From positions 1-34,816 of IMG/VR virus record IMGVR_UViG_3300027905_000014: a stretch of 34,816 nucleotides of DNA; one strand, given 5' to 3'. This document shows positions 21,076 through 29,855 of the stretch, one piece after another. Below the pieces are notes generated by a model, which saw only the letters and a list, made by a program, of their open reading frames with translations, searched no databases and was not told the origin of the DNA. Source of the DNA: a virus. The stretch's first letter is position 1. Every line of letters starts with the position of its first letter. The translations under genes and the position numbers were made by a program.

Positions 21076-22400
21076 TGGGCAAAGGTATCTTGTTCGTCAC
21101 CAACTCCGGGGAAATCCTTCCGATTGCCTACCGCATGAGGCAAGAGGGCGCGGCCTGTGAGGTGTATATCCACCATCCTTCCTACCACCACGGCTATGAG
21201 GGCTTGCTCAATCGAGTCAAATTGCCCGACCTCAAGCGGGCGTTTCAGAAGAGCGATATGGTGGTGTTCGATATTACCCGGCCCAACAAGCGCGACAAGT
21301 GGGATTTGGCGATGCTCGGGATGTTCGGCCTCAAGGGAAACAACCGAAGCGTGTTTGGCCCGGTAGCGGACGTGATGAAGAAAACTCACCCGGTTATCGG
21401 CGGCGCGGAGTGGTGCGAGGACATAGAACTCGACCGCGCCTTGGGATTTGAGATCGCCCAAAAGATGGGCCTCAAGATACCGGAGTGGAAAGAGTTTTCG
21501 TCTTTCAAGGACGGCGAGAAATTCCTCGACGGCCAGAAGGATATGTGGATTCTCAAGCCGCAGTTCAACGAAGGATTCACCCACAAGGAAGAGTGGGCCG
21601 GTGAATTGCTCGCCAAGATCAAGGAGTGGAAGGCGAAGGGCAAGAAAGAGTTCGCCTTCATCCTCCAAAAGCTGGTCGCTGGCGTGGAGATTTCCACGGA
21701 AGCGTGGTTTGACGGCGTGAACTTCCGCACGTTCAACCACACAGCCGAGGAAAAGCTATGGATGACCGGAGGTCTTGGCTGCGCGATAGGCTGTCAGAAC
21801 ACCGTCGTATGGATGAAGGAGGACGAAAACGGACTCCTTTGCAACGAAATACGCAAGATCGAACCATACCTCCGGTCTTGCAAATACGTCGGTCCGGTGG
21901 ACCTCAACGTCATCGTGGACAACCAGACTATGTGGTTCTTGGAATTTACCCCGCGATTCGGGTACGACGCACTGTACGGACTCCTGACTCTGCTCGACGG
22001 CCCGGTGAGCAACTTCTTTTACTCGGGGTTCAGGGGGAAGTGGAAGAAAGGATATGCAGCGGCGGCCCGCATCACGATCCCGCCTTTCCCGTACCAAGAC
22101 GACAAACTTTTGAAGGAACTTGCCGCTGGGGTCCGCATCGAAAACGAGATCAACCGAACTCCCTGGTGCTGGTTTGAAGATGTTCGCCAGGGCGCGGATT
22201 GCCTTGAAGTTGTGGGCGCGGACGGGATTGTCGGCGTCGTGACGGCTCATGGGAAGACGATTGAAGAGTCCGCTAACGAGTGCTATTCGAGAATCAAGCG
22301 GCTCAAGATCGCGGGGAAACTGCAATACCGAACCGACTTAGGCAAGCGGGCTGTGCGGGCGATGACCAGATTACAGGGGTGGGGCCATGTCATTAGATAG
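21075..22400 (+). CDS. ATP-grasp ligase, PurD-like, encoded among virion genes
   Basis: A 441-residue protein from the GTG at 21075, which overlaps the previous stop as TAGTG. In-frame sequence further upstream lies inside the previous gene. An N-terminal Rossmann-like domain (GILFVTNSGEILPIAYRM, DMVVFDITRPNKRDKWDLAM) precedes an ATP-grasp domain: WILKPQ (Lys 161), ILQKLVAGVEISTEAWFDG (Glu 205, Glu 209), YVGPVDLNVIVD (Asp 276, Asn 278) and WFLEFTPRFGYD (Glu 290). The order matches phosphoribosylamine-glycine ligase (PurD), but EFT replaces the usual EFN at the Mg site, and GYD replaces GDPE. It probably ligates a carboxylate to an amine using ATP; the substrate is unknown. The neighbours are tail genes, not purine genes. 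Confidence 0.8.
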   Translation: MGKGILFVTNSGEILPIAYRMRQEGAACEVYIHHPSYHHGYEGLLNRVKLPDLKRAFQKSDMVVFDITRPNKRDKWDLAMLGMFGLKGNNRSVFGPVADVMKKTHPVIGGAEWCEDIELDRALGFEIAQKMGLKIPEWKEFSSFKDGEKFLDGQKDMWILKPQFNEGFTHKEEWAGELLAKIKEWKAKGKKEFAFILQKLVAGVEISTEAWFDGVNFRTFNHTAEEKLWMTGGLGCAIGCQNTVVWMKEDENGLLCNEIRKIEPYLRSCKYVGPVDLNVIVDNQTMWFLEFTPRFGYDALYGLLTLLDGPVSNFFYSGFRGKWKKGYAAAARITIPPFPYQDDKLLKELAAGVRIENEINRTPWCWFEDVRQGADCLEVVGADGIVGVVTAHGKTIEESANECYSRIKRLKIAGKLQYRTDLGKRAVRAMTRLQGWGHVIR

Positions 22401-22824
22401 CAACATCCGCCTCGTCCGCATCGACGACCCATTTCTGATCCCTCGGCATCTAATCGAGCAGTTGCCGCAGGACGTATTCGACGTGGGCAGCTTCCTACAG
22501 AATTATACCGCCAGCCCCGCGAACCTGCTTTTCCTTGTAACGGATCGCAAAGACGATTCCGAGCCGCGCAAGGGCTTTTTCTGGGCGCAGGCGAACACCT
22601 TGAGCAACACGCTTCAAATATGGGTGTTGAGCCTGGACAAGAATTTCAGCCGCGAACATCCCGCCTTTTTGCAACTCGTGTTGGTCCCTCACTTCAAAGG
22701 GGCAGCGCGAAAGGCGGGTATGAAGCTAGCTTGGAGCCGGTTCAGGCCGGTGCGACAAACCGAAACGAAACACGGCCGCGTAACCGAGTGGCGCAATTAT
22801 CTTTTGGAGGTGGCAAATGGGTAG
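22387..22824 (+). CDS. Hypothetical protein linked to ATP-grasp gene, possibly GNAT-like
   Basis: A 145-residue protein overlapping the ATP-grasp gene by 14 bases and the next gene by 8, so it is tightly coupled. The core NLLFLVTDRKDDSEPRKGFF, WAQANTLSNTLQIWVLSLDK and HPAFLQLVLVPHFKGAARKA has the strand-turn-strand-helix feel of an acetyltransferase-like (GNAT) fold. However, the usual acetyl-CoA loop (Q/RxxGxG/A) is not clear, so this is only a possibility. The C-terminus (VTEWRNYLLEVANG) completes a beta strand. It may act with the ATP-grasp enzyme. Confidence 0.6.
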   Translation: MSLDSNIRLVRIDDPFLIPRHLIEQLPQDVFDVGSFLQNYTASPANLLFLVTDRKDDSEPRKGFFWAQANTLSNTLQIWVLSLDKNFSREHPAFLQLVLVPHFKGAARKAGMKLAWSRFRPVRQTETKHGRVTEWRNYLLEVANG

Positions 22825-23767
22825 TGTCATGGGTTCAAGCCCGTCCGTTCAAACGATGAACACCCAAAACCCGATGCAGCAGGGTTTGATGTCGGAACTC
22901 GGGAACATCGTACAGGGACAGCTGGGCCAGGGCGTACCAATTACCCAGAGCCCTTTGCAGACATCCGCCTACGGCACGGCGCTGAATCAAGGCAACAACG
23001 TCCAGAACTACGCGGGCCAGATCGCGGGGGGACAGGGGCAACTGCTTTCGCTGGAAAACAACCTGTCCGACTTGTCGAGCAGCCTCAACCCGGTCAAGCA
23101 AAACCTCTCTTCGCTCGAAAGCGGCCTGGCCCCGACGATGCAGCCGTTCAACGCGGGCCAATCCTCGGCGCAGTTCGGAGCACAGGTCGCGGCCCCCGCG
23201 ATGAACAATTTCACGCAGAACGTCACGCCGGGTATCATGGAGCAGTTTGCGGCCTACGGCGGGGCGAACTCGGGCGGGGCGCGTAAGGCTCTCGCGGATG
23301 CGGGCGTGAACCTGGAAACCAACCTCTCCGGGCAGAAGTCGGCGTTCATGCAGAACCAGCAACAGCAATCCTTGCAAAACCTCGTGTCGGGAACGAGTCT
23401 GTCCGGCCAGCTTGCGGGCCAGCAAGGGACGCTCACTGGCTTGCAGGGCAACCTGACGAACACCTCCGGCAATCTGGTTCAGGATTCCTCGAACATGACA
23501 AAAATGTCGAGCGACATCATCAACCAGATTTTACAGGGCGGGTTATCGGCAGGGTCGAGCCAATTCAACGTCCAACAGGCGAGTCAGCCTTGGAATAACC
23601 CGTACCTCCAATACCTTATGCCGCTTATCTCGGAGCAGACGCAGACGGCGGTGGCCGATCCTGGGCAGAGTAGTGGGATTGGTGGAATACTTGGCGGTTT
23701 GGGGTCCATTGGCGGCGCACTCGGCGGGACTAGCGGGCTTCTCGCCGCACTGCCCGCTGCTATCTAA
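22817..23767 (+). CDS. Gln/Asn-rich internal virion (ejection-like) protein
   Basis: A 316-residue protein low in charge and very rich in Gln, Asn, Ser, Gly and Leu. It has repeated amphipathic segments (GGQGQLLSLENNLSDLSSSL, SLSGQLAGQQGTLTGLQGNL) and a hydrophobic Gly-rich C-terminus (GGILGGLGSIGGALGGTSGL). Composition and position, before a charged protein and a giant protein, resemble the ejection-protein gene group of P22-like phages (gp7, gp20, gp16). I infer it is packaged in the head and released into the host envelope. Its ATG overlaps the preceding gene by 8 bases. Confidence 0.6.
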   Translation: MGSVMGSSPSVQTMNTQNPMQQGLMSELGNIVQGQLGQGVPITQSPLQTSAYGTALNQGNNVQNYAGQIAGGQGQLLSLENNLSDLSSSLNPVKQNLSSLESGLAPTMQPFNAGQSSAQFGAQVAAPAMNNFTQNVTPGIMEQFAAYGGANSGGARKALADAGVNLETNLSGQKSAFMQNQQQQSLQNLVSGTSLSGQLAGQQGTLTGLQGNLTNTSGNLVQDSSNMTKMSSDIINQILQGGLSAGSSQFNVQQASQPWNNPYLQYLMPLISEQTQTAVADPGQSSGIGGILGGLGSIGGALGGTSGLLAALPAAI

Positions 23768-23780
23768 AGGAGGAAAGATC

Positions 23781-24596
23781 ATGCCGGGTATGCCGATAAT
23801 CCAACTCAACGGCGGACGCCAGCGGGAAAACCCGTTGAACGACTTGCCGCAAGCCCTAGGCAGTCTGATGGAAGGAATTAACAAAATTCGGGATGGGGTA
23901 AATCTGCCGAAAGACATGGCGACGCTTGCCGCATTGAAGAGTGATCCCAAGAACATCGACCCGAAAACGGGCGGGCTGACCACCGAAGCCTTGCGGACCG
24001 CACTTCCTGATTTGAAAAGCCAGCGCGCAAAAGATCAAATCAATCAGGCTTTGATGACGCAGTTGATCCCTCCCACCGTCGACCCGTACAAACAGTGGGA
24101 AATGCAGTTCAAGGCGAAGCAAGAGCAAGACCGGGTTGCTACCGAAGATATGAAGGAAAAGGGCAGGGAAGCTAGAGATGCGGCCCGAGAAGAACGTATG
24201 GCGAAGCAGAGTGCGATACAGGAAAAATTGCACCTTGCCACCATCGGGGCCAGCGATGAAAGACAGCGCAAAGCCCTAGAAGCCGCCGCCGCCACACAGC
24301 AAAGGAACTTCGAGCACCAAGAAGAGATGGAGCGGCGCAAGGAAGAGGCCAAGGACAAAGCGGCCGGACGCGGCACGACGACCGAGACCGTCACCAAGGA
24401 CGACGAGGGCAAGGAAACGAAGTCCACTACCACGACCAAAAAGGCTGGACCGGAATCGGGCAAGAAAGCCCTGGCCGCCCCGCCCTCTCCCGGTTCGGCG
24501 CTCGATGTAGGCACGGCCAAGAAATATCTGGACGCCAACGGCGGCGATAAGGCCAAGGCTTCTGCCCAAGCCAAGCAGGACGGTTGGAGTTTTTAA
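23781..24596 (+). CDS. Charged coiled-coil internal virion protein candidate
   Basis: A 271-residue protein. The ATG at 23781 has AAAGGAGGAAAG just upstream; the frame is open back to 23673 but that part lies inside the previous gene. After an N-terminal domain (PLNDLPQALGSLMEGINKIR) comes a long Lys/Glu/Arg coiled coil at about 105-200 (MQFKAKQEQDRVATEDMKEK, NFEHQEEMERRKEEAKDKAA), then a Thr/Lys-rich linker and a C-terminal piece (GTAKKYLDANGGDKAKASAQ, ending GWSF). Sited between two other ejection-type proteins, it is likely a virion internal protein. Its stop overlaps the giant gene start (TAATG). Confidence 0.6.
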   Translation: MPGMPIIQLNGGRQRENPLNDLPQALGSLMEGINKIRDGVNLPKDMATLAALKSDPKNIDPKTGGLTTEALRTALPDLKSQRAKDQINQALMTQLIPPTVDPYKQWEMQFKAKQEQDRVATEDMKEKGREARDAAREERMAKQSAIQEKLHLATIGASDERQRKALEAAAATQQRNFEHQEEMERRKEEAKDKAAGRGTTTETVTKDDEGKETKSTTTTKKAGPESGKKALAAPPSPGSALDVGTAKKYLDANGGDKAKASAQAKQDGWSF

Positions 24597-27500
24597 TGCC
24601 TGACGTTTTTGACCAAGCCCTTGGGCCTAATCCCACAGGGAAAGCGCCGGTCCCAAAAGCAAACGTCTTTGATGAGGCCGCCAAGGCTCCTGACGTTTTT
24701 GACCAAGCGGTCACACATCAGGCGACCGCGCCCGTTCTTGTCTCCAAAGACCCGGCGCAAGACCTCCTCGTCAAGAAAGGTGGCAAGGCGCTTCCTCCCG
24801 TGTCGCAGGCTCCGACCGCGCCGCTCAAGGACAAGGAAACGATCACGGACGGACCGGGCAAGCAAGAAACGCCTGACTATGACATGGCAGGGTATGAAGC
24901 AAAATACGGCAAGCCGGATCAGTCCAAGGGGCAACACCTTACGGACGAGTTCAAGCTCCCGAATCACATCACATTTTCGTCTGATAGCAAGTATAGTTCC
25001 GATGAAAAGCAGGGCGGCAAGTGGAGCAAAGACGATAAGGGAACTTGGCATTTCTCCCCTTCTGATTTCAACTTGAAGCAGCATAGCCGGGAAGAATTGG
25101 TCAACTACTTCAAGCGGGCTGAACCCGACTCAATTTTGGACTTGCCAGAAGAAAAGAGCCTCGGGCACGGACCGGCCAAGCCGCCAGCGAAGTCCGACCT
25201 CCCGACGCACCTTGCCCCCGACTACGAGCGATCCCTTGCCCACTGGGGCGAGATCAAGAAAGAGGCAACCCGATTCGGCGGCATGGTCACTACCCCGTTC
25301 AACGAGATGGTCAACGGTGCTGCCAAGACATTTGACGAACTCGCCAACGTGCCGCACAAAGTCGCCCCCGAAATCTTCAACGAGGAATCACCCGCGTTCC
25401 AAGATGCGATGAAAACGGCCATTGCCGCGCAACCCTCGCAACAGGAAATGGCGAAAGCCAGGCCCGGGACGCAGTTCGTCGGGCAACTTTTAGGCGGGCT
25501 ACTGCCCTATGCAGCCGCTTTCGCAGCCCCGGAGGCGGTGGGCGGTTTTCTCCCGATGTCAACGTTAATGCAGAAGGTGGGCTCCAACATCCTTGCCTTT
25601 GGCGGCGCGGACGCGATGAGGGCCGTGGGTAAGGGCGGCGGCATGAAGGAAGCCAATGAAGCCATAGCCGACGCGATACCTACGGCGGTTCTTTTCGCCG
25701 TAGCGGGGAGCATCCCTACCGGCAAGGCAAGTCCGTGGCTCTCCAAGGCTATCTCCTCCGTCGCGGGCGGTGCGGCCTTCGCTGGTAGTGCGGCCCTCCA
25801 GGGTGAACGAGACCCTTTCAAGCTGGCCGTGGACCTTGGCACTGGCATCGGGTTGAACCTCCTCCACGGCGGCAAGCCGGAAGAGATTGAGGCGTACAAG
25901 AAAGGATGGTCCGAGGGGAAAAAAGTCTCCGTCGATCAAATGGCGAAGGTGGATGAAATTCTCAAAGAGGTCGAGAAGTACAAACCCGAGCATCCCGACC
26001 CGGAATCCCGGGCGACGATCAATGCCCAAGCCGGAGTCCTCACCAATCCGAAGTCCACGAAAAAGACGATGATTGTAACGCCCGGGTCGCCCATGCCTGA
26101 CGATTTGCCCAAGGGCGCGACCACCGTGCAAACTCCTTACGGCACCGTCGTCACGACGGACAAAGAGGCGGCGGCAGTTCTGGCGCAGGAACCGACACAG
26201 GAAAACATCGGCAAGTACGTCCTGAACTTTGAGGGCGGCAAAGACCCAAAGGCGACCGTGGTTGTCCAGGCTCGGGACGCAAACGGGCTTGTTGTCGGTG
26301 AAATTGCGGCAACACCCGAGCAAGTTCCCGCCGCTACGGAGGCGATGAAGGGTCAAAGTCCCGTGGACAACGTGACCATAACCACGCCGGATAAGGCGCT
26401 GGAAGAGCGGGAGGCGCGGCGAGCGGAAGAACTCCCCGTCGAAACCGGGGAGCATGGCGTAACCATCGGAGAAGCGGAAGAAGTCTCGCCAGCGCAACCG
26501 TCCATCCCTGAATCCCTGGCCGCCAATGCGGCTTGGGCTAAAGAGGAAATTGCCCGAGTGAAGGCCGAGCCCGGCGACCCGGTTTTGTCCCATGTCTGGG
26601 GCAGATTGGAAGCGGCAAGCCTGGACAAACAACAACTGCGCGACATTCGGGAGAAGTACGGGCCAGGCATCTTTGCCAAGAAAGGCAAGGGCCGGGCAAT
26701 AGATCAACTAGAGCAAGACCTCGAACGAAACGGCAACCCGCTCCGCTCCGACGTGGGCAGCGACAACCTTGCAAGCTATCTTATCGAGCGCGGAGAGCCC
26801 CGGCGTGATACCATTGCCAAGGGTGTGGCGGCAGTCCACGCCGAGCGTGAGCGCATGGATGAGATGATTCGCAAGGAAGGGCCGTATGGCGGAATCGTCA
26901 CCGTCCACGGCGGTCCTGAAGCTCCCCAGGCCGTCAAACAGGCCATTGAGGACACGGCTCAAATACTTAAAGACGCCCCCAGTCAGATCAAAGGCGCATG
27001 GGACGCGATCAAAGAAACCGGGCAAAAGGCTTGGGACTGGTACAAGGAACCCCCGAAGTTTACCGAGTTTAAGGGACTGCTCGGGCGCTACCTTGGCGAC
27101 CGCCAAGTGGCGGGCCTGGCGAACCAGCGCATCCTCAAGAAGATTGCCGCCGCCGTGCCGTCCAAGGTGGCGCGGGAGGGCATCACAAACTGGATTCAGG
27201 CAGGGGGCGACAAATCCATCCTGCAATCCAGGGCCGAGGCGTCCAAGGGCGCATTGAAGCGCGGCTACGAGGCGGCGTTGAAACTCACCCCTGCCGAGGA
27301 AACTTTGGCCCGAGGCATCTCCTCGCAGTATGCCGACCACCTTGAAGAAGCCCGGCGGTCTGGTGTCCTTGAGAACGGCCTGGAAAATTACGTCAACCAG
27401 CTTTGGGACCGGAGCGGCCAGAACAAAAAGGCGTGGGCCAAGATGCGCTCGCAAATCAACGCGGGTATGCTCAACACAAATTTCAAGTACGCCATGCAGC

Positions 27501-29305
27501 GCGTTTTTGACAGTTACTTCGAGGGCGAGCAAGCCGGGTTTAAGCCTCTAAACAAGGATATCGCCTACCTGTTCGGCCATTACCACCAGAGCATGTTTGA
27601 GGCCATTTCCGCCCGCAAAGCGATCAAGTCGATGTTTGAGGGCAAGGCCAGCGACGGTCAGCCGCTTGTCTCGGTGGCCGGTGGGCGCGTTATTCCCCAA
27701 GAAGCGGATAGCCCCCACCTTCTGCGACCGAAGGCCATGTACGCCGAGTCTGTGTCCGGCGAACGGTACAAGCCAATCGACCATCCTGCCTTGAGAAAGT
27801 GGAAATGGGTGGAGAATGGCGAGGAAGGGAAGCCAATTTTCATGCAGGGCGATGTTTACGTACACCCCGAGGCGTACAAACACCTGAAAAACGTACTGTC
27901 TCGGTCAGCCGTTCAAGACAACGTGGTTGGCCGGGGAGCATTGGCCCTTTCCCGAGACTTCAAGAGCTTGCTCTTGTCGGGGATGCCCTCGGGATTTCAC
28001 CAAGTCAACCTTGCCACTCACGCCCTTTTTCACAAGATCAATCCGATGAACTGCCCACCGATTGATTTTGACCAGCCGTTGCAACGCCAACTCGTGGACC
28101 ACGGCATCATGGTTTACAACCATAGCGCCCTGGCCGAGTTTTCGGAAGGCATCGGCACTACCAAGGGAAGCCTGGCCCAAAAAATTCCCGGCATGGGCCG
28201 CCTCACGCAAAAATATTCCGAGTACCTTTTTCAAGACCTGATTCCCCGGTTTAAGATGAAGCTCGGCGTCGAGGCTTACGCAAGAAATTTGGAAAGGTAC
28301 GATGGGAAATACACCAACGACCAGATTTTAGAACTCACCGCCAACCAGGCCAACGCCGCGTTTGGCGAACTGAATTACAAATACATAGGCCGTAACCCCA
28401 CGCACCAAGATATTTTCCGCCTCATGGCGCTGGCACCAGACTTTCTCGAAGCCCGCGTCAAATTTGTAGGCCAGGCTTTGAAACCGGGCGGGCGCGAGCA
28501 GGCCGCCGCTCTGATCCGAGGAACTCTTGGAATGTACGCGATTGGCGTGGTAGGCAATCTCCTTTTCAGTGACGACCACGAAGCGCATTGGGACAAGCCC
28601 TTCACAATGGTCCTCAACGGGAAGGACTACTCTTTGCGCTCCATCCCCGGCGATATGGAACACCTCTTCAAAGACCCGCGCAGTTTCGCTTACCACCGGC
28701 TCAACCCGACAACGACCAAACCGCTTGGCGAATTTATGTTAGGGGGGCGTGACCAGTGGGGGCGCAAGCGTGACATTTGGCAACAGGGCGTGGACTATTT
28801 GAAAGGCGCAGTCCCTATTTCACTTCAAGGCATGGTCAACAAGAAAGAACAGACCATTTGGGATTCGGTGCTGCAATCCCTTGGCGTGACCTCCTACAAG
28901 CATCGGACCGCTTCGGACCAGATTATCGGGGATTACTTTGACAGCCACGCATTGCTAAACCAGACCCAGGAAGAGCGGGCAAAGGGCGAGCATCGGCGCG
29001 ACTTGGTGAAACTCGGCCAATCGGGCAAGCCGGACTTCGAGGCGAAGCTGAAAGCCGACACGAACCTGACCGACAAGCAGAAGGCCAACATCCGAGCCAG
29101 GGTGAAAGACGAAAAGGGCTACCTGTTCAAGCAGGTAAAAGATATTGACGTTGCTTTCGAGGCGTATCAGAAGGGAACGCAGGAAGAAAAAGCGGTGTAC
29201 GGCCCGATCCTCAAAAAAAGGATCATGCACCTGCTCGACAGCGACCCGAAGAAGTACAAAAAATATCGAGACATGCTGAAACAAGAGAACCAAAAGGAGC
29301 AATAG
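24596..29305 (+). CDS. Giant internal virion/polyvalent-type protein (1569 residues)
   Basis: The largest gene in the window. The ATG at 24596 overlaps the upstream stop. The N-terminus repeats a short motif, PDVFDQAL, NVFDEAAK and PDVFDQAV, within 45 residues. A hydrophobic Gly/Ala segment lies near 292-390 (QLLGGLLPYAAAFAAPEA, AIPTAVLFAVAGSI). Residues 400-800 are charged and beta/helix mixed. From about 820 a helical domain begins (FKGLLGRYLGDRQVAGLANQ) and continues through GMPSGFHQVNLATHALFHKI to a charged C-terminus. The layout suggests a large polyvalent or ejection protein that travels with the DNA, like P22 gp16 or N4-type internal proteins, but much longer. I see no definite enzyme motif. 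Confidence 0.75.
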   Translation: MPDVFDQALGPNPTGKAPVPKANVFDEAAKAPDVFDQAVTHQATAPVLVSKDPAQDLLVKKGGKALPPVSQAPTAPLKDKETITDGPGKQETPDYDMAGYEAKYGKPDQSKGQHLTDEFKLPNHITFSSDSKYSSDEKQGGKWSKDDKGTWHFSPSDFNLKQHSREELVNYFKRAEPDSILDLPEEKSLGHGPAKPPAKSDLPTHLAPDYERSLAHWGEIKKEATRFGGMVTTPFNEMVNGAAKTFDELANVPHKVAPEIFNEESPAFQDAMKTAIAAQPSQQEMAKARPGTQFVGQLLGGLLPYAAAFAAPEAVGGFLPMSTLMQKVGSNILAFGGADAMRAVGKGGGMKEANEAIADAIPTAVLFAVAGSIPTGKASPWLSKAISSVAGGAAFAGSAALQGERDPFKLAVDLGTGIGLNLLHGGKPEEIEAYKKGWSEGKKVSVDQMAKVDEILKEVEKYKPEHPDPESRATINAQAGVLTNPKSTKKTMIVTPGSPMPDDLPKGATTVQTPYGTVVTTDKEAAAVLAQEPTQENIGKYVLNFEGGKDPKATVVVQARDANGLVVGEIAATPEQVPAATEAMKGQSPVDNVTITTPDKALEEREARRAEELPVETGEHGVTIGEAEEVSPAQPSIPESLAANAAWAKEEIARVKAEPGDPVLSHVWGRLEAASLDKQQLRDIREKYGPGIFAKKGKGRAIDQLEQDLERNGNPLRSDVGSDNLASYLIERGEPRRDTIAKGVAAVHAERERMDEMIRKEGPYGGIVTVHGGPEAPQAVKQAIEDTAQILKDAPSQIKGAWDAIKETGQKAWDWYKEPPKFTEFKGLLGRYLGDRQVAGLANQRILKKIAAAVPSKVAREGITNWIQAGGDKSILQSRAEASKGALKRGYEAALKLTPAEETLARGISSQYADHLEEARRSGVLENGLENYVNQLWDRSGQNKKAWAKMRSQINAGMLNTNFKYAMQRVFDSYFEGEQAGFKPLNKDIAYLFGHYHQSMFEAISARKAIKSMFEGKASDGQPLVSVAGGRVIPQEADSPHLLRPKAMYAESVSGERYKPIDHPALRKWKWVENGEEGKPIFMQGDVYVHPEAYKHLKNVLSRSAVQDNVVGRGALALSRDFKSLLLSGMPSGFHQVNLATHALFHKINPMNCPPIDFDQPLQRQLVDHGIMVYNHSALAEFSEGIGTTKGSLAQKIPGMGRLTQKYSEYLFQDLIPRFKMKLGVEAYARNLERYDGKYTNDQILELTANQANAAFGELNYKYIGRNPTHQDIFRLMALAPDFLEARVKFVGQALKPGGREQAAALIRGTLGMYAIGVVGNLLFSDDHEAHWDKPFTMVLNGKDYSLRSIPGDMEHLFKDPRSFAYHRLNPTTTKPLGEFMLGGRDQWGRKRDIWQQGVDYLKGAVPISLQGMVNKKEQTIWDSVLQSLGVTSYKHRTASDQIIGDYFDSHALLNQTQEERAKGEHRRDLVKLGQSGKPDFEAKLKADTNLTDKQKANIRARVKDEKGYLFKQVKDIDVAFEAYQKGTQEEKAVYGPILKKRIMHLLDSDPKKYKKYRDMLKQENQKEQ

Positions 29306-29307
29306 TC

Positions 29308-29661
29308 ATGGCCTACATCTTCCCCGGATTTATGATCCGTCCCGACCACAACCAGAACCAAAACACCCTTACCATCGGCGCGAACCAGACGGCGGTGGAC
29401 GACGTTGCGGTGACGACCGTAGCGCAGACGATCAGTGTCCCGACCGACGCGAGCGGGAACTATCCCAAAGTGGTCAACTTCTCCGGCTCGGGCAACTTCT
29501 ACGTCAACTTCTCGGGCGGCGCGGCGACGGTCCCGAACGCCAACGTAACCGGCGGCGGCGGCTCGATACTGAATCCCGGCGCGAGGTCGATTGTCGGCAT
29601 CACGTCGTTTTCGATCATCTGCCCGGTGGCCTGTGTCGTGTCGCTGGAATGGTACAGTTAG
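29308..29661 (+). CDS. Small beta-rich virion protein
   Basis: A 117-residue protein with AAAAGGAGCAA before the ATG. It is rich in Gly, Val, Asn and Thr with alternating beta patterns: NTLTIGANQTAVDDVAVTT, YPKVVNFSGSGNFYVNFSGG and SFSIICPVACVVSLEW. It resembles small beta-sandwich decorations or trimer-forming tail proteins. It begins the fibre cluster. No family named. Confidence 0.6.
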   Translation: MAYIFPGFMIRPDHNQNQNTLTIGANQTAVDDVAVTTVAQTISVPTDASGNYPKVVNFSGSGNFYVNFSGGAATVPNANVTGGGGSILNPGARSIVGITSFSIICPVACVVSLEWYS

Positions 29662-29663
29662 CC

Positions 29664-29843
29664 ATGATCGCCAGCCCCTTTTCCGGCGCGAAACTCGGCA
29701 GCTTTTTCAGCCGCCCGCCGCTGGTTGGGGGGCAAATCTACTTCGCCAAAGAACCGGAGCGGCTCAAGACGGAAGAACCGGGATCCACCGAAGCCCCGGC
29801 GGACGACGACGACTTTACTTTCGATTTCGGAGAAATGCCGTAG
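29664..29843 (+). CDS. Small acidic-tail hypothetical protein
   Basis: A 59-residue protein. I chose the ATG at 29664, three bases after the previous stop, over the ATG at 29649 that would overlap it. It reads MIASPFSGAKLGSFFSRPPL, YFAKEPERLKTEEPG and an acidic end (ADDDDFTFDFGEMP). There is no strong ribosome-binding site, so translation is probably coupled to the upstream gene. Function unknown. Confidence 0.5.
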   Translation: MIASPFSGAKLGSFFSRPPLVGGQIYFAKEPERLKTEEPGSTEAPADDDDFTFDFGEMP

Positions 29844-29855
29844 GAGGCAACGCCC

